This document shows positions 9,912-20,439 of a stretch of DNA of 64,000 nucleotides, in pieces. Origin of the DNA: Ancylostoma caninum (lineage: Eukaryota; Nematoda; Chromadorea; Rhabditida; Ancylostomatidae). The stretch spans positions 103,501 to 167,500 of the forward strand of contig JBAJFG010000136.1 of NCBI GenBank assembly GCA_037903475.1. The letters run 5' to 3'. Position 1 is the stretch's first letter. Each line of letters begins with the position of its first letter. The notes under the pieces were generated by a model, which had not been told where the DNA came from, ran no database searches, and worked only from the letters and a program-made list of their open reading frames with translations. Both the position numbers and the translations under genes were made by a program.

Positions 9912-10208
9912 TGTGTGGCATCATTTTGTTGTGATTATGATCTCTTTGTCTGCCTATTGATTAGATCTCTGCTGTGCTGCTTTTATATGTGCTATCCGCC
10001 AGCTCGCTCCGCCTCAGCACCGTCACTAAAGCCCCGCCCACTCGCTATAAAAGGGCCGCCAGCGCCATTCACAAATCAGTTGGATCTTACGCAATCGAGG
10101 GACGACGCGAGGGCAGCGAGCGGCGGATTCGAGGAGCCCAATAAAGCTTGAAGAAGAAAAGGACCTTAACACCCCTAGACGTCCGCGAAGAGCCCCAATT
10201 ACATCACA
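9907..10208 (+). repeat. Gypsy LTR (right)
   Basis: 302 bp with TGTGATG...CATCACA ends; three substitutions relative to the left LTR. The TATA box is at 10046-10053. The polyadenylation signal AATAAA is intact at 10140-10145. The first bases supply the stop codon of the upstream ORF. The purine-rich AGGAAAGGAGAAAAAGAG about 30-45 bp upstream is the nearest polypurine candidate, but it does not abut the LTR. Confidence 0.95.
10140..10145 (+). terminator. LTR polyadenylation signal AATAAA
   Basis: AATAAA 69 bp before the LTR end in the right copy. The same place in the left LTR reads GATAAA, so the left copy would be less likely to end transcripts early. Confidence 0.6.
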
Positions 10209-10631
10209 GTAGCGATAGTGGCAACGGCCGATCGAGTATCATGGATTGATGAGCTAAGGGACGACCCAGATTACAATGTCATTGGCGAAGCAGTAGGTGC
10301 TGGTAGACTTGAAGAAGAAGTCCGCCTACCTCGTACGAGTGGAAAACTCAAGACCGCTGACTTTACTGTTAGCAAAGGGAAGTTGATGCTGATACGAGAA
10401 AATGGTCGACTTGCACAGGTAGTGCCGAAATCGAAGAGAAGACATTGTTTGATGAATGCCATGCGGGAAAAGTGCAATTCGCTGCCTGTTGCAATTCGCT
10501 GCCTGTTGCAACCGTTAGTAAACACTGACAATTGATTGTCGGCCACAGTGCGTGTATTTAACAGTTGAAATTGATCAGAACGCGTCCCTCTGGAAGATAA
10601 TGCGCTCCAGTTCGAGAAAGTTAGATGCACA
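10209..10631. other. unrecognised flank with a 17-bp tandem duplication
   Basis: An open frame of about 105 codons (from 10218) shows no known motif. Within it, GCAATTCGCTGCCTGTT is duplicated head to tail near 10477-10510. I do not support a gene here. Confidence 0.3.
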
Positions 10632-11992
10632 GGCGCCGGGGATATGGGGGGGGGGGCGGTCGTATGGCGCGATTCCTCGGGTGGCACTATGGACAGGCTG
10701 AATCTGGGGCGCGCTACTACCACCCGAATACGGTCACGCGTCGCGGTTTGCTTGGATCTGCCAGACGAAGCAACTCGTCAATCCAGCCATCATCCGAGCC
10801 TAGAGAAGAACGCTAAACTATGTAGATGTACCTGTCGTCTTTAGGGTATACGGATGAAGGAACGTTTCGAACACAAAGCTTATCTGAATACTACAGAGAA
10901 CTCCAAACGGACGCAGTCAAGAGTCAGGGCCGCGGCGCGGCTCTCTTGGGCAGAGTCACAGGAGCTCAGCATATTGTGCGCCTGCGTCTCTGTTCATGAG
11001 AGCCGCGCCGCGATCTCGACTCTTGTCTGCGTACGTTTGGAGTTTCCTACAAGTGAATGTATGTACTGTTAAAACAAAGAAATTTCTACGGAAGCCCAAT
11101 GGATACTCTGTTAGGATAGGATGTTTTCTAAAACATCCGGACAAATACAATACTTCTAATATGTAGATCTTAAAAACTGTTGGATAACTGAATTACCCAA
11201 ACTTGTGGCTTTCTGAAGTTCTGTGATGTCTGGGAGCGCTTGGAATGACTCTTATTAACTTGAACCTAACGTTAAATTGGTCTATGTAAAGATAGATTAC
11301 GTCAAAACTCTATCAATTCTGTGTAACAGTGCAGAGCACATAGAAGGGAAACCTAATTGCAGGGAGGAGGGGGGGGGGGGGGAGGCTCGTAACGTATGTA
11401 CAGATATCTGCAAGTCTACGCTCTCTTTCACTTTAGAATAATGGCGGAAAGGTGGACGAGTTGTTCCGTCAGGCCTATCCAGGCAAACCGCGATGCATGA
11501 CCCTAATCGGGTGGTTATAGCGCTGTTGCACGAGATAGTTCCCCAATCTCGGCCAGAGCCTGCCGCTCACCACGAGTGCTCTCGCTCTCTGCGTCTCCAA
11601 TTACTAACGAGTCCCTGTACTGCTTCCATCCACCACCCCCTGTCTATGCTCTAGCTCCTCGCGGCCGCCGCAATGCAGGTAAGGAAAGTATCTCATGTAC
11701 AGGCGATTCACAAGCGAGTCGGTATCGCACCGCTTGAACGCATGCGTTCCACGTACTTTCCACATCTTTTGCGGGGCCGTTTTAACATGTCTGGTGGCTA
11801 TAAAGCACTGGGACCAACAAGTTAGAACGTAGGAGACTTGTCAAAGGCATCTCTGCACTCTCCACCTAGGATTTCATTCGTACCGACTCGTTTCTGAACC
11901 GCCTGTAATCGTTGTAGCGCGCCCCAGACTCAGCGTGTCTATAGCGCCACCCGTAGAATCGCGCCATTCGACCTACACCCGGGATATGGTGG
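10632..11992. mobile_element. foldback element FB-B, copy 1 (interrupted)
   Basis: The left arm (about 10632-10792) carries GGCGCGATTCCTCGGGTGGC, GGGCGCGCTACTACCACCCG, GCGTCGCGGTTTGC and GGATCTGCCAGACG. The right arm is its inverted complement, split into 11455-11520 and 11905-11992 by about 385 bp of unrelated sequence. The interior (for example ACATCCGGACAAATACAATA near 11134) matches the copy at 61045-61480. A 13-bp G tract lies near 11371. Other copies: 49740-50502, 57000-57165 and 61045-61480. No transposase is visible, so it is non-autonomous. Confidence 0.75.
10900..11043. repeat. 144-bp palindromic MITE nested in FB-B
   Basis: ACTCCAAACGGACGCAG at the left pairs with CTGCGTACGTTTGGAGT at the right, and GCCGCGGCGCGGCTCTC pairs with GAGAGCCGCGCCGCG inside. 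The unit can form one long hairpin and interrupts the FB-B interior relative to the other copies. Confidence 0.75.
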
Positions 11993-13107
11993 TGCCTGAT
12001 GTCCACTTGCGGGATGCAAGTTCTTCTCTTTCTCCGTATATGGGCCTTCGTCAACCTTGTTGTGTTTTTCTTTCGTATACGGACGTTCGTCACCGGTGCC
12101 ACTATCGGGCCCCTTCTTTTACCTTTAACACACGAACATAGACACTTTTTTCTGTTATTAGGCGTAGGTTTCGAGAGTAAAGATATCTCAGAGGTAAAAA
12201 CTGGATCAGATTGTTATCCAACAACTAGAACTTTAACATAAGATTAAGTGGTATGTGGTAAAGGTCACATAACCGCTGGTTCCATGGGCCTACTCTAGAA
12301 GACAGCGAGAAAATTCATGTCGGTTCATTCAAGGAATTAACCGATATGAGGTATGAGATCAATTTATTATATGATATACAATCTGCTCACCCGGACGGGG
12401 CACTCCACGAACCGGTCAGCCACGCAACTAAGTTGGCATTGGAGCGAGATGATAGGCTTATCAGCTACTGGGATCAATTGAAATGAATGTGGTAGACGTA
12501 TCATCTCGCTCCATTCAGAACGTAGCCGCGCGGCTGAGCAGTACGTGAAGTGCGTCATTGGAATGAACAAACAGTACTTCCCTCTCTTGCACTAAGCTTG
12601 AGATGATTATGTAAAAGTTGACATAAAACGGCTGCCAAACCTGAGCTCAACAAATTGAAAGGGCATCCATTTAAAAGGAGAAACAGGCCTCTTCAGAGTT
12701 TGCGGTCACATCGAACTGTGTTGGGACTGGAATATCTTGCAGAAACAGGAGTACCTGTAAATTAAGTGGTCCGATACAAGCACCATCCTTCGCCGATTTT
12801 TAGCTACAGCCCCAAGCGTATTGAGACTCCGAACTGCCGAGCCACTTGAAGACGATTCTGGTGAATGACGTGACGTAGATGGAGATCCAGCACTCTGATG
12901 AGCTCGACGTTTGAAGCTTTAAACGTAGATAATGGTGAATGGAGACATTTGGTAGAATTAAAGAAAAACAAGTCATGAAGATAATAATAATAAATCAAAA
13001 AGATTTGTACGTTTAGATCTTACCTAAGTATAGATCGATTTTGTTTTGAGAAATAGTTCTCAAAACCAAGAACAAATCTTGTTTAGTTCTTATTCGGGCA
13101 TATAATA
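11993..13107. other. no gene recognised; one hairpin
   Basis: No coding motif supported. TGGAGCGAGATGATA (near 12439) and TATCATCTCGCTCCA (near 12499) form a 15-bp inverted pair with a loop of about 45 bp, probably another small palindromic repeat. Confidence 0.35.
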
Positions 13108-14713
13108 CACTGCGTTTCATAACTGTGCGACGACCCTTTTTTGCAGTACTGAAAGATGCAGCCAAGAAAGACTTTTTCTGTTCCATCCATCAGATTCAGA
13201 GATAAGAATAACCTCTGAGCACCGATTTTCACTGCGCTGGTTTTTCTCGTAACTTTCTATTTCGAATTTCTCAATTTTCTCAACGTTTCATAACTATACG
13301 ACCACTCGTGAACAGTACAATTTCCTTAAAATCTAGCAATGAAACAACACCAATTACAGCAAATTTAATAGGCTATCGTCCTCCTAGGGTTGGAAACCAC
13401 TTCAACGGGTTGGAAACCACTTCAACTTCTTCAGGAAATCGCTCTCTACATCTTCCCACGCGTCGATGATTGTGGTCTTCAGCTCATAAATCGTCTGAAA
13501 TTGACGATGACTGCAATAAACACTTCGTGCTAGGATGCTCGACAAATACTCTATTGAGTTCAGGTCCGGGCTGCATGTGGGCCAATCCATGACGCCCGCT
13601 GTTCCCTAAAAGCCAGTATTTGGTTGCCTGACTGTCATGCACTTCGGCGTTAACCTGCGAGAAGGCACACTTCTGTCGACGATATCCCTCAAGAATGGCA
13701 GTAAATGTTTATGTAGAGTGTCCTGGTACTTCATCGAGTCCATGGGTCCCGACACGAAGGCTATCCCTAGTCTGATCCCGGCTGAAAAGTCACTCCAAAC
13801 CATGAATGATCCTCCCCCAAAGTTGCGGCGACTGAAGGTGGTGCGGTTCTTTTCCAAACCCTCCCAGTAGCTTATCATGTCGTCAGGTCCATCGAAATTG
13901 AACTTTTGCTCATCTGTGGAGATGATTGAACTTTTGCTCATCTGTGGAGATGATCTGAAAGCATTTCTCAAGGCCCTCATTCGTACTACTCCGGCTCGGA
14001 AAATTATCACTGGTTTGCTCCAAACTGTGGTCATGTTCCATCGAGCGAATCCTTGCTGAGTTGTCTTTTAAAGAAAAATGAGACGTGAAGCATTCTCCGT
14101 AGTTTCTCTTACAACATTTCCGTTGCGGTGTAGCGCTCCCCACACCATGCTGTTTGAGACAGGGAGTTTCAGTTCTGCTCGGATCTAGTTGAGCCACTAA
14201 CAACTGTTGGACACTAGCCTGCGGATCTTCCTCTCGTCATGAGCTGTGGGATGTTTCGGCTTCTGTTATCCTTCTTGTTGTATCCTTCAGAATTTTGCCA
14301 ATAAGTGGAAACGAGACAGTGAGCAGAACCATTCTTCATCCCGATGGCTCAACCACTTAGTCGTGCATCGTTCAGAGGCCGGAAATGAGCTTTCTGTTAT
14401 GTGCTTACGGATGTACCGCAAGGGATACTGAGAAAAATGTAAAACATACCATTTGCAATCCTTGCACACCTAAGCAGGGGCGGCAAACTTTCATCAATTT
14501 TCATTATTCGTTAGTGGTCGTATAGATATGAAACGTGGGAAAGACGGTCACACCTCATTTTAGAACTTAGCAGATAAGTGTGCGGTGTAGAAATTTGTGC
14601 TCCATAGTTATTTTGTCCACTGAATCCATTGCCAACTATAGAAAAAATCCAAAATTGCTGCATCACGCAAAGCTGCAGAAAATAAAGTGGTCCTATAGTT
14701 ATGAAACACAGTG
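13108..14713 (-). mobile_element. Tc1-like transposon with double (IR/DR) inverted repeats
   Basis: Outer repeats: CACTGCGTTTCATAACTGTG at 13108 and, inverted, at 14713, flanked on both sides by TA (13106-13107 and 14714-14715), the Tc1/mariner target duplication. Inner repeats of the same motif lie at 13284-13306 and 14513-14535, about 176 bp inside each outer one. This reproduces the IR/DR layout known from Sleeping Beauty-type Tc1 elements. The 1606-bp unit carries a decayed transposase on the minus strand. Confidence 0.9.
13390..14230 (-). pseudogene. Tc1-like transposase remnant
   Basis: Minus-strand segments in shifting frames. GVGSATPQR lies near the N-terminal part. STDEQKFNFDGPDD covers the first catalytic aspartate (F-S-D-E-K-x-F in relatives). 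FSRRNFGGGSFMVW is the conserved glycine-rich stretch. DWPTCSPDLNSIEYL holds the catalytic glutamate of the DD34E triad. Exact tandem duplications of 28 bp (13897-13952) and 20 bp (13387-13426) have damaged the frame. It would have cut and pasted its host transposon at TA sites; it cannot do so now. Confidence 0.88.
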
Positions 14714-14715
14714 TA

Positions 14716-15370
14716 TAAATTATATGCTAGGCCAATATTAGAGTATGGCACTGCTGTGTTCAATCCATAAAGAAAAAAGAAACTTGTTAATAAACTAGAA
14801 GGAGTGCAAAACAGCTTCACGAGAAAACTGATGGTCAGAGATTTGGTTTCATATATTCTGAAATTCCATATTCTGTGTACAGAAATGTCAAATTCTCATT
14901 GGAAACCCTGACGAGGAAAAAGTTTGACCTCATCATGCTCCAAAAAGTGATTTCCACGAGATGTGGGCTAGAACCAAGCTCCTCATGTATAGTCTGTTCC
15001 ACGAGGGAAGATAGTTGGGGAAACGCCGCAGAGAAGAAGAGAAGAGGGCGGGAAAGTGCGCAGATATTGGAGACGAAGAGGGCGGGAAGTGCGCAGAGAT
15101 TGGAGAGGGTGCGGGGAAAAACAGACCTGTGCACGAATACTCAACTATCATCGCTGGCGAAACAGACTATGTCATGCGAACATCCATCACCATTGGAAAT
15201 AACAACAAAGCAGTCATTCCTAGAGCCAGAAGTAATTTGAGATTTAATTTCTTTTCGAATATAGCAGGTTCGGAGTATGCCAAGTTAAGTAAAAGGCTAG
15301 GGATACCAGTTAGCATTCGTTCATTCAGAAGCATGATCAACCGCTACTTGTCTACTTCAGATAATTTGCA
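14716..15370 (+). pseudogene. CR1/Jockey-like LINE ORF2 C-terminal fragment
   Basis: Immediately right of the Tc1 element the plus strand reads LYARPILEYGTAVFNP, typical of the region after the RT fingers in CR1/Jockey LINEs (YVRP-x-LEYAS-x-VWNP), then NKLEGVQNSFTRKL. Further on, in another frame, are RSNLRFNFFSNIAGSEYAKL and RSFRSMINRYL, the usual C-terminal end. Stops and frame changes show it is dead. A short GA-rich duplicated block at about 15030-15120 interrupts it. It may belong to the same family as the RT fragment at 59004-60520. Confidence 0.75.
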
Positions 15371-15689
15371 AAGTTCCATCATCGTCTTTCTTTATTCCAA
15401 TTTTGCCAATTGTATCACGAATATTCTGACACTGTTGTACATGTCTGGTTCTACATCTGTCCACGTGAGTACATTCATGTAACAAATGAAAATAAATAAT
15501 CATAGTTCTAAGAAAAACACACTAAGAATATCATTTGTGATCCATGATGATCGAGGCACAACAAACATGGTACAGTCTGTTTAAAAAGTATCATAGCTGA
15601 GTATTTGTTCATGCTGCCTATTTTTTCTGACGTTTTCTTCTTCTTCGAACTTGCCTCAACCTTCCCCTGGTGTTACGGACTACAGAGGA
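15371..15689. other. no recognisable feature
   Basis: AT-rich flank of the LINE tail. It could include LINE 3' UTR, but no boundary is visible. Confidence 0.3.
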
Positions 15690-15870
15690 GGCTAGACAGT
15701 TTACAGTGAGCGTCGATGGCGGTGCATTCTTCGTGGACACGAGGAACACGCGGCGCTGCCGTGCCTTTCCTGCTGCAGTCACCACCGTAGTGGCAAATCA
15801 TGGCCTTCTTGATAGTTTTTCTCATATTTGATGTCAACTTCATCAAGAAAACTAACAACTACCAAAAAAA
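15690..15870. repeat. dispersed repeat with ACATCAAATATGAG core
   Basis: Second member, in inverted orientation, of the family described at 3786-3990 (TTGATAGTTTTTCTCATATTTGATG). It is followed by a GC-rich direct-repeat stretch (15890-16010) with GAGCGGC and ACCGGCTGAG motifs. Confidence 0.5.
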
Positions 15871-16152
15871 ACCTATAGCTTGCTCTCCGACACCCGCAGC
15901 GACCGAGCGCAAAACCGGCTCAGCCGACGAACCGGATGAGCGGCGAGCCTGATTTGAAAAAAATTACTATCACCTGCCGAGCGGCTCGCGAGCACCGGCT
16001 GAGTTGCCAGCCCTATACAAAGAATGCCAGTACTGCAGTTGTCAGACGGAATAACAATGCCACGTTACACTAGGTGGTGCGACAGAATTGCAGATAATAA
16101 TAACTGAGAAATCTCCTAAAACCTAAAAACCACGACATCTTCTTTATTTGGG

Positions 16153-16422
16153 AGAAGTGAACGTTGCGCAGTTGTCAGCTGAACTCAGAATGAAATTCTG
16201 AGTAGAATGTTGTATTATTCTTGGTAGTTTCGTTCACTCCCGACGGAGAATCCAGGGTGAGACAGATGCCCCATCCGTCTCACCCTCGCTAACCCCCCTG
16301 AGCTACACGGGGCATTTGTCTCAGGCGGGCTTTTTTAGTCCAGTGTGAAAGGAAGTACCGAGTATTATAGTATACCATACTACTCGGAATCGCACGGGCT
16401 CGACAGCTGACAACTGCGCAAC
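16153..16422. repeat. inverted-repeat unit with GTTGCGCAGTTGTCAGCT termini
   Basis: GTTGCGCAGTTGTCAGCT at the left is perfectly inverted at the right (AGCTGACAACTGCGCAAC). Inside, a 10-bp hairpin (AGGGTGAGAC...GTCTCACCCT, near 16253-16287) and paired GATGCCCC/GGGGCAT blocks occur. The terminal word ACTGCGCAAC recurs near 16550 and 16713, so the array extends to about 16730. No ORF. Confidence 0.6.
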
Positions 16423-17159
16423 ACCTGATTTTTCGAAGTGAGAGAGATATTTAGCGGAAAAGCGTTTGACATGGCCTGTTCTGGGCCAGTTTCAGACAAA
16501 TGCGCTTACTTTTATGACCGCTGTGTGCGCAAGGATGTAGGCAACTTGACAGACAACTGCGCAACTCACCATTTCCTGAAAAATGCCGGGAAATTTTAAA
16601 GGACTCAAATACCCCGTCTAGATTTTTTAAAATTGATTTCTTCGTGAATTCGTGGTAAAAATCGTAGCTCTTGGTGTCACTTTGTAGAGAATGTTATGAA
16701 GAAGATTACTGACGACTGCGCAACGTACAGTTTTACGAGATTACCGGAATATTTAGCGAAAATCAAGCAGAGACGCTATCAGTGTTAAGATGAGCGTAGG
16801 TCCCGGCACGAAAGCAGGGCGCCAGTGCAAATCTCTGACATGTCAGCTGTCTGACATGTTAGAGTGGGAATGTAGAGATTGTGAGCATTCGCCTCAGCCT
16901 CAGAACATGTGATCTTTTTACCCCTTTTGAGCAATACTAGAGCACTCTTAACTCTGTACTAGACGTTTAACTCGATGGGATTTTTTTTTCGAATAGTCGA
17001 CATTTCGAATAATTCATTTTTGAGGTTTTTCGAATAGTCGACATCTCGAATAACTCGATTTTTGAGGTTTTTCGAATAGTCGATACTTCGAATAACTCGA
17101 TTTTTGGACTTTTTCGAGTAGTCGATTTCGAATATTCGTATCGATATTTTGTCGAGTCA

Positions 17160-17511
17160 GCAGGTTCTCATTGTGGGTCCCGTAGGAGATCCTCTGAGTT
17201 TACAGTCTTTGAGCATTCTTATGAAAAGCAGCGCTTACGGAAATTTCCACTTCTCCGGTGAGTGCTACTTCGAGTAATTGGTTGCTATAGAGTTGCAGTA
17301 ACGAGTAGAAGACAATGAATCACAAATTACCTGTGGAGAAATTGTGAGCGCTGATGTCAAGGTTGCCTTTTTGATGTCCGCTGCGCCAGCTTACTTTCAC
17401 AAGAACTCATGGCATCATTGCGGCAGAACATGCGAGTATAAAGAGACGCTAGCACAACATCTCAGGAAACGGCATCTTGTTTTTCTGGATCCCTTGCGCG
17501 CTATTTCATCA
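17160..17511 (+). other. conserved FB-C core with a short frame of unknown function
   Basis: Between GTCGAGTCAGCAGG and the Helitron, this segment is nearly identical to the complement of 27340-27725. Both copies keep a frame of about 50 codons (from 17344) reading SADVKVAFLMS, then CGRTCEYKETLAQHLRKRH. The Cys/His spacing resembles a degenerate C2H2 finger (C-x3-C-x8-H-x4-H). No ATG begins it in either copy. It may be a relic of the transposase DNA-binding region. Confidence 0.35.
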
Positions 17512-17589
17512 TCTGTCTGTATATATAAAAGTGAAAGTTTGTGTGTTTGTATCTTTGTGTGTTTGTGGGTTTGTGTGTTGGTGTGTATG

Positions 17590-17895
17590 TATAGTGGAGT
17601 CGTTTTGACAGTGCGTTTTCCGCGACAGCGGCTCCCTGGCATTGGAGCACGCAGCGCGGTCGGTCAAAAAGTTGACCTATTATTCATCTAGTATCTTTGA
17701 AAAGTTTTGTAGCTTGTTTCTCCTTATATATTCCTTTCTCAGCTCTTAGAACAAATGAAGAAGGGAACAGACGATAAAACCCATCAAAGAAGCCGGATCC
17801 ATTGTGGGTCAACTGTTTGACCAACCGCACTGCGTGCTCCAATGCCAGCGGGGCCGCTACCGCGGACAAAGCACTGTCAAAACGACTCCACTATA
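17590..17895. repeat. 306-bp palindromic MITE inside the Helitron
   Basis: TATAGTGGAGTCGTTTTGAC at the left is inverted at the right (GTCAAAACGACTCCACTATA). Inner arms GTGCG...CGCGACAGCGGC and GCCGCTACCGCGG also pair. It is related to the older copy at 1711-2010. It sits in the (TG)-rich 5' part of the Helitron, so it inserted after, or travelled with, that element. Confidence 0.8.
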
Positions 17896-17929
17896 TGTTT
17901 GTGCGTTTGTATGTTCCGGCTACCTTGCA

Positions 17930-18500
17930 CCTGGGATTATCGGTTGGTTTATCGATTATATCGATTTTATCGATTTTTCGCTATTTTTGCCCAGGGAGTG
18001 GCGAGAACATGCCTACTAGGATTCCTCAATACGCTGAACACGAATATGGCAACCGTTTTGCGCCAAGTTATCGATTTATTGATTTTATTGATTTTGAGCT
18101 ATTCTTGCCCACGGGATTGTGAAGACATGTCTACTGGAGTATCTCAATGCGCTGAACACGAATATGGCAACCATTTTGCATGACATATATTTATTGATTT
18201 TATTGATTTTTCTATTCTTGCCCAGGAGGCGATGAAGGCAAGTCTACTGGGGTACCTCAATACGCTGAATACAGATATGGCAACCTTTTTGGGCGGAATA
18301 TCGATTTGTTGATTTTATTGATTTTCGCCATTCTTGCCCACGGGCTGGTAAAAACATGTCTACTGGGGTATCTCAGTGCACTGGACACGAATATGACAAC
18401 CGTTTTGACCGAAATATCGATTTATCTGTTTTATTGATTTTTCGGCATTCTTGCACACGGGTCGGTGGAAACGTGCCTTCTGGGGTTTTTCGAAACGCTG
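17930..18500 (+). repeat. minisatellite of about 115-bp units in the Helitron
   Basis: About five imperfect units, spaced 112-118 bp. Each contains TATCGATTTTATTGATTTT, CTATTCTTGCCCA, CATGTCTACTGGGGT, CTCAATGCGCTGAACACG and ATATGGCAACC. The same repeat in inverse orientation forms the array at 54640-55475 in Helitron copy 2. Confidence 0.85.
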
Positions 18501-19549
18501 AACGTGGATGAAGCAAGCATTTTACAGTGTGTTTTTCCGGGAGTAAAATCGCCCGCGATCTGATCCATTCCAATAGATCGAATTCTCAGTCGAAAGACCA
18601 CGTGAAAGCGGAGGTTCCAGCAATTCGCACGTAGCCTTTGTACTGGGTCCGCAATTGCACCGATTTTACTCCCAGAAGAACACCCTGTAGAAGAATTTAT
18701 TTACCAGGCAAGCAACTTCAACCCATTTTTTGAAGGAGAGGACGAGATGAAGAAGGGTCACTCAAGCTGGTCACCAAATGATGAACATTTTGAAAAGATT
18801 TTTTGGTTCAACAAGTGTTGGGACCAGCTTTAAAAGGCCGGGAGAAATTGAACGCCCGAGCGAAGCCGGGTATGGCAGCTAGTTAAATATGAGTTCTATG
18901 TCCCTTGAACCACCGAAGCAGCGAAATCAGCGACGCTAAGACTTCCGTGAGTGGCGCTTTTGAAGAATGACCAGTTCAAAAACCTATAGTCAAAAATTCA
19001 TCTAGCCAGTAATAAAGTCCTGGATAAATGTGGCGAAACCAAAGAAGTATTCGGTAGCATTTCGCTATGAGCAAGTAGTCGTATACTGCAACTTAGTACC
19101 ATTACTTTATCTATTTTAAATTTGATTACTTTAATGGGAATGGTTTAAATACGTACACATTAGAATGGATGGACTAGGGCTTTCGTGCCAGTTTTAACGT
19201 GCAATTTGGCCAGTTTAAAGAGTCAATAAAAATGTCGAATTATTCGACGAATAGTCGAATAGCTGCCCTTTTCGAATAGTCGACATTTCGAATAATTCGA
19301 TTTTTGGCCTCTTTCGAGTAGTCCACATTTCGAATGATTCGATTTTTGGACTTTTCCGAATAGTCGATATTTGGAGTCACTCGAAAGTCGATTTATTCGA
19401 AACTCGACTCGATTTGACTCGGTCGAGTCAAATGTCTACTCTGTAATAGAGCACTTCACTCCTTTTACCTCCCTCAACTTCATCGAAGTGGTTGGTGAAC
19501 AACCTTCACTTTTTGACCCAGAAAACCTTCACTTTCCTGACACTTGTCT

Positions 19550-19870
19550 CACCACTATCGTACCTGTGACTGTATCCCATTTCTGTAAGGTTACGGCATG
19601 TATACTGTAGATACTGGACCTCACAGAATCCTATCAAATTTTACCCATAGGGGTCATTTGGAGTGCTGCTCACGAATATCGTATCAATTTTGTACCGCAA
19701 CCCCATTTTTGTAGGAATACGGCATGTGAACGACAGAAAATTCAGAGAAAATGCCATTTTCAGAAAGAAAGTGATGGTGACATGCAAAATGATGTTGATA
19801 TTCGTGATCAGCACCCCAAATAATCCTTGCATGCAAAATTTCAGAAGCTTCCGTGAGCAGAGTTCGGCAC
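19550..19870. repeat. dispersed repeat D (GTTACGG/GAATATCGTATC family)
   Basis: Units of the form GGTTACGGCATGTATACTG, CACGAATATCGTATCAATTTTGTACCG and GTAGGAATACGG. They recur at 21405-21560, 29935-30374 and, more diverged, around 33590-34230. No ORF is supported. Confidence 0.6.
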
Positions 19871-20439
19871 AAGCTTAGCTCGAGCAGAAAAAATTACGAA
19901 GTCCCCTTCGAACTACCCAAGAATCTTCGAAGCCCCCATTGTGAACAAGTTAAAACAAGTTTTTTTTTGCGAAGAACATTGGTTTTGTGTTTTCAATGCA
20001 TATCGACATGTCCACACGAGTTAACAAGTGTTAACAAGTACACTGGCGGTGGAGCACGTAAACATGTTGGCACCGTCATATAATTTTTGAATTTCCAGCT
20101 AAAATTTGAGAAGGGATGGAGATTTAGAAGGCTTCTGCCATTAGTTTGATAGAGCAATATTTCCTGGATACAACAGTGCGGATAAAACTGGAAATTGATT
20201 TTGGGAGAAGTTATTTGAGGAATTTGTGTCCAAGTGGTGTTGAAGACCGTTTTTTAGCTATTTTTTTTCGGCTGTAACTAAATAAACGAGGCAATTCCAT
20301 TACTCACTGGAACGAGCAGCCTCTCCTCTAGCTAACCTCGCCAGTACAGTTGGAAATATTTGATTTTAGAGAGTTGTTTGACGAATATTCTCTGGACCGG
20401 TGCTGAACCCTAAATTTTAGGGTTCAGAGAATTCCTGAG
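19871..20439. other. no recognisable feature
   Basis: AT-rich sequence between repeat D and the tandem array; no supported gene. Confidence 0.3.

Larger units (their letters stand above)
6105..10208 (+). mobile_element. Ty3/Gypsy-like LTR element with gag, protease and an unknown ORF
   Basis: Two 302-bp LTRs at about 99% identity enclose a leader, gag, a protease and a long basic ORF of unknown function. No RT, RNase H or integrase is present between the LTRs, so mobility would need enzymes in trans. The bases flanking the LTR pair (gcag on the left, gtag on the right) are not identical, so there is no clean target-site duplication. This fits a recombinant or tandem arrangement that shares the left LTR with the pol fragment upstream. 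The near-identical LTRs argue for a young event. Confidence 0.9.
17512..18882 (+). mobile_element. non-autonomous Helitron, copy 1
   Basis: It begins TCTGTCTGTATATATAAAAG after an A (17511). It ends with the hairpin CCCGAGCGAAGCCGGG (18855-18870), then GGCAGCTAG before a T (18883): the 5'-TC, 3'-hairpin-CTRR and A|T insertion typical of Helitrons. The unoccupied target is in this same window. The reverse FB-C copy reads TTTCATCATTAAATATG across 27339/27340 with no extra base. The interior holds a palindromic MITE and a minisatellite; there is no Rep/helicase. Confidence 0.95.
16960..19438. mobile_element. foldback element FB-C, copy 1, carrying a Helitron
   Basis: The ends are TAGACGTTTAACTCGA and, inverted, TCGAGTCAAATGTCTA, followed inward by arrays of TTCGAATAGTCGACATTTCG-type repeats. 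Flanks CTCTGTAC (16952-16959) and CTCTGTAA (19439-19446) form an imperfect 8-bp target duplication (7 of 8), suggestive of hAT-like integration. The second copy at 25355-27811 is in inverse orientation. Between the arms both copies share a unique core (about 17160-17511 here), including a frame with HLRKRH. The Helitron at 17512-18882 sits inside. Confidence 0.8.

Noticed and set aside
9915..10151. 78-codon ORF, also at 6113-6349
   Set aside because: Lies inside the LTR in both copies and covers the TATA box and polyadenylation region; it is duplicated because the LTR is duplicated.
6105..10208. Reading the LTR pair as a standard solo insertion with target duplication
   Set aside because: The flanking bases do not match (gcag versus gtag) and the left flank is pol of a related element, so a simple insertion is not supported.
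15015..15482. 155-codon ORF
   Set aside because: Crosses the LINE tail in mixed frames and a GA-rich duplication; only its last part matches LINE residues, so it is not an independent gene.
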